Assembly (NCBI GenBank): GCA_030615625.1
Contig: JAUWYX010000007.1
Location: 22,502 to 86,501, forward strand
DNA length: 64,000 nucleotides
DNA from: Dehalococcoidia bacterium
GTDB lineage: Bacteria > Chloroflexota > Dehalococcoidia > GIF9 > AB-539-J10
Direction: 5' to 3'
Positions within the stretch are counted from its first letter, which is position 1; each line of letters begins with the position of its first letter. The position numbers were made by a program, and so were the translations under genes. The notes beneath the pieces were generated by a model. The model did no database searches. It was not told the DNA's origin and worked only from the letters and a program-made list of their open reading frames with translations. This document shows, in pieces, positions 11,704-20,951 of this stretch.

Positions 11704-11954
11704 ACTGGCTTCCGGCGGTCATAGTTATGGCGGTGTGTATTATCATCGCCGTGGCACGCATCCTTATCGGGCCGGGAGCGCCGACGAGGCTGGTGGCTTT
11801 TGACACCACCAACACTCTGGTGGTGGCCAGTCTGGTCATTGTGGGGATGATGTTCAATCATGCGATTTTTATTGACGTGGCCATCGTGTATGCTTTGCTC
11901 TCGTTCACCATGACGCTGTATGTGGCCAAATTCATTGGGGGGAGCAAGTTTTAG
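11700..11954 (+). CDS. mbhB: MrpF-like subunit (MbhB)
   Basis: Short hydrophobic ARILIGPGAPTRLVAFDTTNTLVVASLVIVG; position in operon, 4-bp overlap with the previous gene. Confidence 0.88.
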   Translation: MNWLPAVIVMAVCIIIAVARILIGPGAPTRLVAFDTTNTLVVASLVIVGMMFNHAIFIDVAIVYALLSFTMTLYVAKFIGGSKF

Positions 11955-12313
11955 TGGCGGCGCTGAACATAGTAACCTATATATTCATAGGAATTGGCCT
12001 TTTCTTCAATCTAATCGGAGTCGTCGGTCTCCACCGTTTTCCCGACATGTACACCAAGCTGCATGCCGCTACCAAATGCACCACCTTTGGCTCCATCTTC
12101 CTCATCATGGCGGTAATCATGCAGGCCGCCGGAATCTGGGCACAGGGAGGGACTTCTCAGTCTGTAATGTGCGTACATGCAGTGCTGGTGCTGGTGGCGC
12201 TGCTGGTCACCAATGCCACCGGCGCTCACGCCATTGCCCGGGCGGCGCATCGCAGCGGAGAAAAGCCCGCCAGGGCGGTGGTGGATGACCTGGGAGGGAA
12301 AGAGAATGATTGA
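11954..12313 (+). CDS. mbhC: MrpG-like subunit (MbhC)
   Basis: GIGLFFNLIGVVGLHRFPDMYTKLHAATKCTTFGS, classic MrpG signature. Confidence 0.93.
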   Translation: MAALNIVTYIFIGIGLFFNLIGVVGLHRFPDMYTKLHAATKCTTFGSIFLIMAVIMQAAGIWAQGGTSQSVMCVHAVLVLVALLVTNATGAHAIARAAHRSGEKPARAVVDDLGGKEND

Positions 12314-12551
12314 AGCTGGGCCTCTGCATATCATTATACCGGTGGTACTGGTTGTCTGTGCCATATTTGTCGCCGTATCTCGGGATCTCTTGTATGCGGT
12401 CGTGGCGCTGGCTGTGCTGAGTCTGTTGTTAGCCTTTCAGTTTTATCTTATGAAGGCTCCTGACGTGGCCATTGCCGAAGCGGGAATCGGGGCGGCTGTG
12501 ACCACAGCTATCCTTATCATCACCATCAGAGCGACCAAGCGTATGGAGTGA
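12306..12551 (+). CDS. mbhD: MbhD-like subunit (DUF4040)
   Basis: VAVSRDLLYAVVALAVLSLLLAFQFYLMKAPDVAIAEAGIGAAVTTAILI; true start at MIEAGPLH within the listed ORF. Confidence 0.88.
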   Translation: MIEAGPLHIIIPVVLVVCAIFVAVSRDLLYAVVALAVLSLLLAFQFYLMKAPDVAIAEAGIGAAVTTAILIITIRATKRME

Positions 12552-12554
12552 ATA

Positions 12555-12839
12555 ATGAGACAAGTTACAGGCCTGATTTTGTTGCTTGTTCTGGTAGCCC
12601 TTCTGGTGTGGGGGGTGCTGCCTCCAATCATGCGTGACTTTGGTTACCCTCCATCCGATATGGACGATTATATAATTGAGAACGCCCAAGAAGAAACCGG
12701 GAGCAACAACGTGGTAGCGGCGGTGCTCTTTGACTACCGCGCGCTTGATACACTGGGGGAGGCCACGATACTGTTCACGGCGGTGATGGGGGTGTTGCTT
12801 CTGTTACGAACATTGAAACGCAAGGAGGAGAGTTCCTGA
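12555..12839 (+). CDS. mbhE: MbhE-like subunit
   Basis: NVVAAVLFDYRALDTLGEATILFTAVMGVLLLL, MrpA C-terminal/MbhE-like. Confidence 0.87.
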   Translation: MRQVTGLILLLVLVALLVWGVLPPIMRDFGYPPSDMDDYIIENAQEETGSNNVVAAVLFDYRALDTLGEATILFTAVMGVLLLLRTLKRKEESS

Positions 12840-13300
12840 TGCTGTCAAAGATTGTGCGCACCGTGGCCAACCAGCTTATCCTGTTCATCCTCATCTTCGG
12901 CCTGTATGTTATTGCACATGGACATATTACCCCGGGCGGAGGCTTTCAGGGTGGTGCTATCATCGTTTCCGGTGTAATCATGTTGCTGGTGGCCTTCAGC
13001 TCTAAGGAACTTAAAAAATCGCTGCGTGAGCGTGTTTTATCAATAATGGAAAGCACCGGGGCCTTAATCTTTGCCGCCCTAGCTTTTGCCGGGATAGGCA
13101 CTGTCTTTTTTTATAACTTCCTAGTGGGCACGCCAATCTTCGGCAGGATTCCTGTCCCCGGTCCTGGCCCGGGGGATATCTGGACGGGAGGGGTCATTCC
13201 CCTGATGAACTTCGCTGTGGGCCTTAAGGTGATAGCCGGCCTTTCAGCAGTGGTTCTGGCTATAGCGCTATTTTCCAGTGGTGAGGAGGTGGAAGAATAA
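12839..13300 (+). CDS. mbhF: MrpB-like subunit (MbhF)
   Basis: ANQLILFILIFGLYVIAHGHITPGGGFQGGAIIVSGVIM, MrpB signature. Confidence 0.93.
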   Translation: MLSKIVRTVANQLILFILIFGLYVIAHGHITPGGGFQGGAIIVSGVIMLLVAFSSKELKKSLRERVLSIMESTGALIFAALAFAGIGTVFFYNFLVGTPIFGRIPVPGPGPGDIWTGGVIPLMNFAVGLKVIAGLSAVVLAIALFSSGEEVEE

Positions 13301-13653
13301 TGGAGTACATTCCTCTCAATTTCCCCTTTCTAGCGGCAGCGCTGCTGGTGGGGGTATCTTTTTATATAATCATATTCAAAAAGAATTTGATTAAGCTCAT
13401 TATGGGCATTGCCATGCTGGCGGCAGGGGTCAATCTGTTTCTGGTGTCGCTGGGCTACCGGGCAGGAGGGACGGCTCCTATCTATACCGATGTGCCAGAA
13501 GGACCCATGGTCCTGTCCGTGCCCCAGGCACTCACCCTGACCAGTATCGTCATCAACGTTGCAGTGTTGGCCTTGATGCTGACCATGGTGATACACATTT
13601 ACCGCCATACCGGAAGCCTAGATTCAGAAAAATCTAGAAAGATGAAAGGATAG
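13300..13653 (+). CDS. mbhG: MrpC-like subunit (MbhG)
   Basis: KNLIKLIMGIAMLAAGVNLFLVSLGYR...DPVPQALTLTSIVINVA-type MrpC/NuoK signature (PQALTLTSIVINVAVLALML). Confidence 0.92.
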   Translation: MEYIPLNFPFLAAALLVGVSFYIIIFKKNLIKLIMGIAMLAAGVNLFLVSLGYRAGGTAPIYTDVPEGPMVLSVPQALTLTSIVINVAVLALMLTMVIHIYRHTGSLDSEKSRKMKG

Positions 13654-13657
13654 TGAT

Positions 13658-15226
13658 TTGGATACTCTAATAACTCACTCCTCCATCTTGATTATAGCCA
13701 TACCTCTGGTGACAGCATTTTTAATACCACTAGTAGGTATGACAAGTAAAAAAGCCAGAAATGCACTTGTAATAGTTAGCCTGGCATTTGTAGCATTTCT
13801 GGTTTTTGCTCTGGCAAAGGATATCGCCATCAATGGAATCCACATTTATACTCTTGGTGCCACTTCCCCTGACCTTACTACCCCCACGGGATTCATGGCG
13901 CCGGTGCGGATAATCCTGGAAGTAGATGGCATGTCCATACTTATGGGCATAATTTGGTCGATTGTTTCCTTAGCTGCAGCTATATTTTCTTTTTCTCATA
14001 TAGCAAGTGAGACAGGACAAAACAGGTTCTATACCCTTTTATTGCTTATGGTGACCGGCGGTTTCGGAATGATGTTCACTGGTGATTTATTCAATTTGTT
14101 CGTCTTTTTAGAAATAGCTTCTATTTCTGGGGCAGCGCTGATAGCTTTCAGAACCAAGTTTGCCGACACCCAAGAAGGCGGATTCAAATACATAGTCGTA
14201 TCTGCCATTGCGTCTCTGATGGTTTTATTTGCTATTGGTCTACTTTATGCCCAGTATAACTCGCTCAATATAGGGGCTCTCGCCCAGGTAATTCAATATA
14301 CAACGCCAGACAAGATAGCCTTAGCCCTGTTATTAATAGCGTTTACCATGAAAGCGGGGATGGTACCCTTACACCTGTGGTTTCCTGATGCCTATTCCGT
14401 TGCCCCGGCGAGTATAACTGGCATGCTGGTAATAACAAGCCACGCTTGTATGTATGCTGCTTTCAGAGTTTGCTTTACCCTATATGGGGGTATGCTAGGC
14501 ACGTCTGTGGTGGGTTGGATACTAATAATCTTCGGGCTACTAAGCATGTTTGTTGGAGTTACCATGGCTGTCTTTCAGAAAGATGTCATGCGCTTTATGT
14601 CCTATCATGCTATCTCTCAGCTGGGGTATATGTGGGTTGGGGTAGGTGTGGGGCTGGCTGTTTTGGGCAACCCAGCACTTCTAGCCACCTATGGTAGAGA
14701 CGCTATAAGCGGAGGTATTTTCCATATCTTAAATCATGCCATGTATAAGCCACTTCTATTCTTCACTGGTGGAGCTCTGTTCTACTGCACCGGTACCAGA
14801 GACCTTACCAAAATGGGTGGCTTAGCCCACAAGATGAAGTGGACTACTATACTGTACATAATTGGAACCTTGTCTATTTCCGGTATCCCTCCTCTCAACG
14901 GATTTTCATCAAAAATACTAATTTATGAGTCTGTGTACCAATTTCATCCAATCCTTACTATAACAGGTATAATAGTCTCGATCTTGACTCTGGCATCCTT
15001 TACCAAGGCTTTTCATTCAGCATTTATGGGAGCGGAACTGCCTGAATATAAAGAGGTGAAAGAGGTTCCGAGGTCCATGATAATTGCCATGGTGATACTA
15101 GCTGCAGGCATTATCTTCATTACTCTGTTTCCAGCGCTAATTGTTAATTGGATAATTAACCCTGCTGCCGATGCTTTAATAAACCAGGGAGCATATATCA
15201 ACGCAGTTACGGGAGCTACACCATGA
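13658..15226 (+). CDS. mbhH: MrpD/NuoN-like proton-translocating subunit (MbhH)
   Basis: 522-aa polytopic protein: GFGMMFTGDLFNLFVFLEIASISGAALIAF, FTMKAGMVPLHLWFPDAYSVAPASITGM, DVMRFMSYHAISQLGYM. Confidence 0.95.
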   Translation: MDTLITHSSILIIAIPLVTAFLIPLVGMTSKKARNALVIVSLAFVAFLVFALAKDIAINGIHIYTLGATSPDLTTPTGFMAPVRIILEVDGMSILMGIIWSIVSLAAAIFSFSHIASETGQNRFYTLLLLMVTGGFGMMFTGDLFNLFVFLEIASISGAALIAFRTKFADTQEGGFKYIVVSAIASLMVLFAIGLLYAQYNSLNIGALAQVIQYTTPDKIALALLLIAFTMKAGMVPLHLWFPDAYSVAPASITGMLVITSHACMYAAFRVCFTLYGGMLGTSVVGWILIIFGLLSMFVGVTMAVFQKDVMRFMSYHAISQLGYMWVGVGVGLAVLGNPALLATYGRDAISGGIFHILNHAMYKPLLFFTGGALFYCTGTRDLTKMGGLAHKMKWTTILYIIGTLSISGIPPLNGFSSKILIYESVYQFHPILTITGIIVSILTLASFTKAFHSAFMGAELPEYKEVKEVPRSMIIAMVILAAGIIFITLFPALIVNWIINPAADALINQGAYINAVTGATP

Positions 15227-15564
15227 CGTTAATTCTAGAATCTGGCTACGCCTTTTGGAACCCTATCATCTTGATCATTGCTTTTGCAGTAGTGATGGTA
15301 GTAGTCTACTTCTTCAGGAGGCGAGGACAGAAAAAATATAAGAAGGATACGGCTCAAACACAGATCTTTCTATGTGGGGAAGAGGTTCCCGAAGCAGGGC
15401 AGCGCCACATAAGGGTAGGCAATATATACTGGGGATTCTTTGAAACTCTTAAGGAATACTATAACCAGGTCCTAAGACCCCATACTGGAATAATAAATGA
15501 CTATGTACTCTGGTTCGTAGCTGTTACGGCCATAAGTGCCATAATACTCCTTATCGCGGGCTAG
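15223..15564 (+). CDS. mbhI: MbhI-like subunit
   Basis: Two terminal TM segments around HIRVGNIYWGFFETLKEYYNQVLRPHTGIINDYVLWF; located between MbhH and MbhJ. Confidence 0.85.
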   Translation: MTLILESGYAFWNPIILIIAFAVVMVVVYFFRRRGQKKYKKDTAQTQIFLCGEEVPEAGQRHIRVGNIYWGFFETLKEYYNQVLRPHTGIINDYVLWFVAVTAISAIILLIAG

Positions 15565-15596
15565 CTAAATAGTTTGAACTAATATAGGAGAGATAT

Positions 15597-16028
15597 TTGA
15601 GCTTAAAGGCATTTAAAAGAGCATTGTGGGTCTACCACCTTAACACTGGCTCGTGCAATGGATGCGATATCGAGATTCTAGCCGTGCTTACCCCCCGTTA
15701 CGATGTCGAGCGCTTTGGCATCATGCTGGTGGGCTCACCCCGCCATGCCGATGTATTACTGGTGACGGGTCCGGTGGTTAAGCAGATGGTGCCGCGAGTC
15801 AAGCGCATATACGAACAAACACCTGACCCCAAGCTGGTCATGGTAGTTGGTAACTGCGGCATAGAAGGGGGGGTATTCTACGAATCGTATAATTTGGCGG
15901 GACCCGTAGACCAGATTATACCGGTGGATGTGTATGTCCCGGGATGTCCGCCGCGGCCGGAGGCCATTATTCACAGTGTGGTCATGGCCTGGGTAAAGCT
16001 CGAGAAAGCTGAGCAGGGAGTAAGCTAA
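15597..16028 (+). CDS. mbhJ: [NiFe] hydrogenase small subunit, NuoB-like (MbhJ)
   Basis: NTGSCNGCDIEILAVLTPRYDVERFGI...VGNCGIEGG...VPGCPPRPEAI, the [4Fe-4S] cysteine pattern of energy-converting hydrogenase small subunits. Confidence 0.95.
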   Translation: MSLKAFKRALWVYHLNTGSCNGCDIEILAVLTPRYDVERFGIMLVGSPRHADVLLVTGPVVKQMVPRVKRIYEQTPDPKLVMVVGNCGIEGGVFYESYNLAGPVDQIIPVDVYVPGCPPRPEAIIHSVVMAWVKLEKAEQGVS

Positions 16029-16565
16029 ATGGAATTACTGACTCCTGAAAAAATAATTGATAGCTTCAAGACAGCTCTGGGAGATAGCTTTATTGACGCC
16101 AAAATCTATCAGTGCGAGGTTGCCGTCAAGAAGAATAAGTTCCGCAGCCTCTGGGTCGAGGTGAAAAAGAGCGCCTTCCGCGACGCTGTTGACCATATCT
16201 GCCACCTCCAGCAATACCCCCACCTGGCCATTATCTCCTCGAGCGACCTGGGCGCTGAGGTAGAGCTCATCTACCACTTCACCATTTACTATGGCCATCA
16301 CCTGGAGGAGTTGAGCCTGGGGCTGCGGGTGAAGCTGCCCAAGAGTGACCTGAAGATACCAACGATTACCGACCTCATCCCCGGGGCACTATTTACCGAG
16401 CGTGAAACCCAGGAAATGATGGGAGTAGAGGTGGTCGGTATCCCGGATAAAAGACGATTATTCCTGCCTGAGGACTTTCCCGAAGGTGCTTATCCCTGGA
16501 GAAAAGATGAGAAGGGCCCACCGAATGACATGCTTAGGGTTCTGCCGGGAAGGGAGCCAAAATGA
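16029..16565 (+). CDS. mbhK: NuoC-like subunit (MbhK)
   Basis: IPTITDLIPGALFTERETQEMMGVEVVGIPDKRRLFLPEDFPEGAYPWRKDE, NuoC/30 kDa signature. Confidence 0.93.
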   Translation: MELLTPEKIIDSFKTALGDSFIDAKIYQCEVAVKKNKFRSLWVEVKKSAFRDAVDHICHLQQYPHLAIISSSDLGAEVELIYHFTIYYGHHLEELSLGLRVKLPKSDLKIPTITDLIPGALFTERETQEMMGVEVVGIPDKRRLFLPEDFPEGAYPWRKDEKGPPNDMLRVLPGREPK

Positions 16566-17806
16566 CACTGGAAGAGACGAAAAAGGCAACGTATACCATC
16601 CCTGTAGGTCCAATTCATCCGGCGCTGAAGGAACCGATTCGGCTTGCTCTTAGCGTTGATGGTGAAGAGATTGTGGATGTGGATATCTTTGCGGGACAGG
16701 TTCACCGCGGTATCGAGTGGCTCGGTATGAATAGAAATAACCCTATCCAGAGTATATACCTAGCGGAACGGATATGTGGTATCTGCAATATATGTCATCC
16801 GTTCGCATTTGTTATGGCTGTTGAGCACGCTGCTGGAATCACTCCACCGGCGCGTGCTGAATATATAAGGACGATTACCGCTGAAATGGAGCGCATACAT
16901 TCCCATCTACTGTGGGCTGGGATTGCCGCTCACGAGATTGGCTTTGACACCATTTTTTATCTTGCCTGGCGGGTTAGGGAAGAAATAATGGATTTAATTG
17001 AATACGTGACCGGAAACCGGATTACCAAGGCTATGTTTCAAATTGGTGGGGTGCGGAGAGACATTACTGAAGAGCAATTCCCCAGGATTAGACAATCCTT
17101 GGATTACTATAAGAGCCTATTTGGCCAGCTAAAAAGGGTATTCTTAGACGATAGGACGATACGGATGCGGACAAAGAATGTAGGCGTCCTGAAGAGGGAA
17201 GATGCGTTGAAATTGCTCACGGTTGGACCAACAGCCAGGGCAAGCGGCGTCCCCAAAGATGTGAGGCAGGACCAGCCTTACGCTGCCTATGCCGATTTGG
17301 ATATCAAAGCCATGACTCCAGACATGGTCAGCGGGACTGTAGTCGGCGATGTGTATGACCGGATTATCGTTCGATTACTGGAGGTTAAGCAGGCGATTGA
17401 AATCATTGAGCAGTGTTTGGAGAAAATGCCACCCGGTCCGATACTGGCACAACCAAAGACAGCGGTGCTTTTAAAGACGCTGACCCAAGCAGAAGGTGAA
17501 GGTATCGGGCGAGCCGAAGCACCTAGGGGTGAAGTCATACATTATGTTCGTCTGGAGGCTGGGCAGAGCACCCTGGCCACCTGGAAGGTGAGGGCGCCCA
17601 CCTATGTTAACCTGATGGCGGTTCCCACTATACTCAAAGGCATGCAGATTGCCGATGTGCCCATCGCTTTTGCCTCCATTGACCCGTGTATGTCCTGCAC
17701 CAACCGGATTGTGGTAACGGACAGAGCCGTCGGCCGGAAGTCGGTGGTGGGCTACGAGGAACTCCACCGGCTTTCTGTAGAAAAGACGAAGGAGCTGCCG
17801 CGATGA
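16562..17806 (+). CDS. mbhL: [NiFe] hydrogenase large subunit, NuoD-like (MbhL)
   Basis: GPIHPALKEP, VHRGIEWLGM; both NiFe-site motifs present: ERICGICNICH (L1) and DPCMSCTNR (L2). Confidence 0.96.
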   Translation: MTLEETKKATYTIPVGPIHPALKEPIRLALSVDGEEIVDVDIFAGQVHRGIEWLGMNRNNPIQSIYLAERICGICNICHPFAFVMAVEHAAGITPPARAEYIRTITAEMERIHSHLLWAGIAAHEIGFDTIFYLAWRVREEIMDLIEYVTGNRITKAMFQIGGVRRDITEEQFPRIRQSLDYYKSLFGQLKRVFLDDRTIRMRTKNVGVLKREDALKLLTVGPTARASGVPKDVRQDQPYAAYADLDIKAMTPDMVSGTVVGDVYDRIIVRLLEVKQAIEIIEQCLEKMPPGPILAQPKTAVLLKTLTQAEGEGIGRAEAPRGEVIHYVRLEAGQSTLATWKVRAPTYVNLMAVPTILKGMQIADVPIAFASIDPCMSCTNRIVVTDRAVGRKSVVGYEELHRLSVEKTKELPR

Positions 17807-18834
17807 ACTTACTGGGAGAAAATATCTGGATAAACGGCGTGATTATCATTGTTGGCTCCGCCGTACTGGTGTTCATCGGCGGTGTTTTCGGCATGCTCTA
17901 CCGCGGCATCGACCGCAAGCTGGTGGCGCATATGCAGGGGAGGGTGGGACCTCCCATAGTGCAGCCCTTCCGAGACGTGCAAAAGCTGCTGATGAAAGAG
18001 AGCATCATACCTGATGGTGCTGTCTCCTGGCTGTTCACGGCAGCCCCATTTATTTGCCTGATAACTTCGGCTTTACTATTACTTTACATACCTTTGTTTG
18101 GGCTGCAAGCGCTTTTAGGTGGATTTGGTGATGCCCTATTAATAGTATACCTGTTGATACTACCGTCTCTTGCTTTTGCCGTAGGTGGTTTTGCCTCCAG
18201 TTCACCATATGCCACCGTGGGGGCACAGCGGGAGATGGTCGTCTTGATGAGCTATGAATTCCCTCTGGCAGTAGCTATAGTTTCTCTCGGCTGGCGCATA
18301 GGTCACGTTACCACTCAGCTAACTCCACCCGCCAACCCATTTATGTTTTCTACGATTGCCGAATATCCTATATGGAGTTTGGTTGGCCCGCTAGGAATAA
18401 TCGGCTCGCTGATTCTGGTATTTACCCTCCTGGTGGTTACATCAGGTAAAGGTGCCAAGGTGCCATTTGATGTAGCTGAGGCTGAAACTGAACTCGCTGG
18501 CGGAATACTGGTTGAATATTCGGGCAGAAACCTGTGTTTGTTCTACCTCGCTGATATAATAAAGGCTTTTGCCATGTCATCATTAGTAGTGGCTCTATTC
18601 ATTCCATATAACCTCTCCCCTTTGGTTGGAATTGGCACGCCAGTCCTCGCCGGCATAGTGGATGGCTTATTCTTTCTGGTCAAGGTCTTTGCTGTGATGT
18701 TCATTAGTATGTCGGTGATACGCACGGCAATGGCACGATTCAAGATAAGTCAGGTAAGCTGGGTCTACATAATAGCCATGACCCTCATCAGTCTCGTCGG
18801 TCTGATACTGATAGCAGTCGATTTGATGGTGTGA
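17803..18834 (+). CDS. mbhM: NuoH-like membrane subunit (MbhM)
   Basis: GRVGPPIVQPFRDVQKLLMKE...VPFDVAEAETELAGGILVEYSGRN; start at MNLLGENIW within the listed ORF. Confidence 0.95.
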   Translation: MNLLGENIWINGVIIIVGSAVLVFIGGVFGMLYRGIDRKLVAHMQGRVGPPIVQPFRDVQKLLMKESIIPDGAVSWLFTAAPFICLITSALLLLYIPLFGLQALLGGFGDALLIVYLLILPSLAFAVGGFASSSPYATVGAQREMVVLMSYEFPLAVAIVSLGWRIGHVTTQLTPPANPFMFSTIAEYPIWSLVGPLGIIGSLILVFTLLVVTSGKGAKVPFDVAEAETELAGGILVEYSGRNLCLFYLADIIKAFAMSSLVVALFIPYNLSPLVGIGTPVLAGIVDGLFFLVKVFAVMFISMSVIRTAMARFKISQVSWVYIIAMTLISLVGLILIAVDLMV

Positions 18835-19316
18835 TGAAAATGTTTGAAGCAGCAAGAACGATATTAAAGCAGCTCTTTCTAAATCCAGCGACAAATAAGT
18901 TTCCGGCAAAATATGCTCCAGCATCAACCATTCAATTCCTAAACAGTGTTACAAAAGGCGAATTGAAGATGATTCCGCCAGTGCCGGTGCCGTCTAAATT
19001 TCGGGGAAAAATCGCACTTAATAAGGAGAGGTGTACCGGATGCAGGTTGTGCATTGAGGTCTGCCCGACAAAAGCCATAGAATTTATACCCGAAGAGAAA
19101 AAGGTGAAAATATTCGTCTCCAGATGTTGCTTCTGCGCTCAGTGTGTTGAAATCTGCCCACCCAAGGTGCTATCCATGACAGAAGAGTTTCTGCTAGCCA
19201 CCTATGATAAGTACGCCGACGAGCTGGTAATCGTTGACAGCGGCGGGCTACCGGGCTCGGTGGAGAGAAAGGAACCAGACACCGGAGCCGCAGAGAAGCC
19301 GGCCGAGCAGAGCTAG
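18831..19316 (+). CDS. mbhN: NuoI-like 2x[4Fe-4S] ferredoxin subunit (MbhN)
   Basis: CTGCRLCIEVCPTKAIEF and CCFCAQCVEICPPKVLSM. Confidence 0.95.
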   Translation: MMKMFEAARTILKQLFLNPATNKFPAKYAPASTIQFLNSVTKGELKMIPPVPVPSKFRGKIALNKERCTGCRLCIEVCPTKAIEFIPEEKKVKIFVSRCCFCAQCVEICPPKVLSMTEEFLLATYDKYADELVIVDSGGLPGSVERKEPDTGAAEKPAEQS

Positions 19317-19321
19317 CTCCT

Positions 19322-19816
19322 TTACCCCAGCAGCGGAATTTCAGCTATCCGTCCTTCCAGAATAGCCTCAGCCAGTTTCTTCACGCTTTTGCGCACCGCT
19401 TTGGAAATACCACTGCCTGTCTCTGTCCGCTCAGGCTGCACGCCGACAAGCAGGACCTTCCCGCAAAATTCCTTTACATAAGATATAAACATGGAAAGGG
19501 GCATGTGGTGTGTGGAAAAGGACAAAATGCTGATTTTCTCTGGCGCGATTGTGCGCAGAGCACCGGGGGGTAAGCCCATATCGGCGGCATCTACCAGTAT
19601 CAATAAGTCAGGCCGGTGCTGGCGGATAACCGAGGTATAGCTTTCCGGAGCAGTGCCAGCGTCTATGGCCATAATCTCAGTGGGGAGGAGAGACTTGGCT
19701 CTGTGCCGCCTCCGGTTGAGCATGTCCACCACACAGGTGCCGGCGGCGTCATCGCCGCCCAGCCGGTTGCCGATGCCCAGAACTATCGTACCGCTCACCT
19801 GCTGTCCACAGCTCAC
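19322..19816 (-). CDS. Hydrogenase maturation endopeptidase (HycI-like)
   Basis: VLGIGNRLGGDDAAGTCVVDML...IDAGTAPESY...LLILVDAADMG...FSTHHMPLSMFI...LVGVQPE. Confidence 0.93.
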   Translation of the reverse strand: MSCGQQVSGTIVLGIGNRLGGDDAAGTCVVDMLNRRRHRAKSLLPTEIMAIDAGTAPESYTSVIRQHRPDLLILVDAADMGLPPGALRTIAPEKISILSFSTHHMPLSMFISYVKEFCGKVLLVGVQPERTETGSGISKAVRKSVKKLAEAILEGRIAEIPLLG

Positions 19817-20132
19817 AACTTTCGACCATGCTTACTTTTGTGAGTATTCTATTCCCATTTCACGCCTTTTAGCAACAAGACCTTTCCCCAAACTAATTGA
19901 CACAACGCGCTTCTTGGTGGCTTGACCGTGTGGGAAGTATATGTTATAGGCTGGGATTTCGGAAAGCTAAACTGTTATCTTTTAGCCGTTGACAAGCCAC
20001 TGCTGTGGGTGTTAACATCTCACTGTTTCTACTGGTGCGGCGCTTTGCGAGCTGCCCGACTGAAAGGAGGAGGTATAGCGATATTAAAGAAATCATGGCG
20101 CCGGTGGAAAATCTCAAAACAAGGAGGAACTC

Positions 20133-20909
20133 ATGGCTTATGAGAATTTAATTGTAGAACGAGAGGAAAATGTCGGCATAATCACCTTGAACCGGCCGCC
20201 GGCAAATCCGATAAATCTGGCTGTGCTTGATGAGCTGGATACGGTTCTGACCGAGTGGGAAAAGGATAAAGCGGTGAGAGCCATAATCATCACCGGAGCC
20301 GGCGAAAGAGGATTTTCAGCCGGCTTTGATTTAAAAACGGCCGGGACGCCGGAGGGTGAGAAGTCTATGTCCCGGGGGCAAGAGGTGTTCAGCCACATCG
20401 AAAAGTATCCCAAGCCGGTAATCGCTGCCGTGAATGGCTTTGCCCTCGGTGGTGGTTGCGAGCTGGCAATGTCCTGCCACTTTAGGATAATGCTCAACTC
20501 CGAGCAGGTGGTGATGGGACAGCCCGAGATTGACCGAGGTATTATACCTGGCTGGGGTGGCACCCAGCGGTTGCCCAGGCTGGTGGGGAGGACCAAAGCA
20601 CTTGAAATGCTTCTACTCGGCACCAGAATCAACGCTCCCGAGGCTTTGAGCATCGGGCTTATAACCAGGGTGTCTCAGCCAGGGCAGTTGATGAATGATG
20701 CTAAAGAACTTGCCAGGGCGCTGGCGAAAAAGGCCCCGGTTGCTATACAGGTAATCCTCGACGCAGTGACCCGGGGACTTGAGACCACCACTGACCAGGG
20801 CGTGAAAATAGAACTGGAAGGCTCACAACGGATAAGCAAAACGAAGGACGCCATGGAAGGCGCGATGGCGTTTATTCAGAAACGAGAGCCGGTCTTCACC
20901 GGAGAATAA
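20133..20909 (+). CDS. Enoyl-CoA hydratase/isomerase family protein
   Basis: LNRPPANPINLAVLDEL, FSAGFDLK, KPVIAAVNGFALGGGCELAMSCHFRI, GQPEIDRGIIPGWGGTQRLPRLVG. Confidence 0.95.
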   Translation: MAYENLIVEREENVGIITLNRPPANPINLAVLDELDTVLTEWEKDKAVRAIIITGAGERGFSAGFDLKTAGTPEGEKSMSRGQEVFSHIEKYPKPVIAAVNGFALGGGCELAMSCHFRIMLNSEQVVMGQPEIDRGIIPGWGGTQRLPRLVGRTKALEMLLLGTRINAPEALSIGLITRVSQPGQLMNDAKELARALAKKAPVAIQVILDAVTRGLETTTDQGVKIELEGSQRISKTKDAMEGAMAFIQKREPVFTGE

Positions 20910-20951
20910 CTTTCTGGGGCGAAAGTAAAAAATAAAAGGAGGTTTTCTGTT

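Noticed and set aside
19922-20143. 73-aa ORF upstream of the enoyl-CoA hydratase gene
   Set aside because: Unusual composition, overlaps the true start of the downstream gene, no domain.
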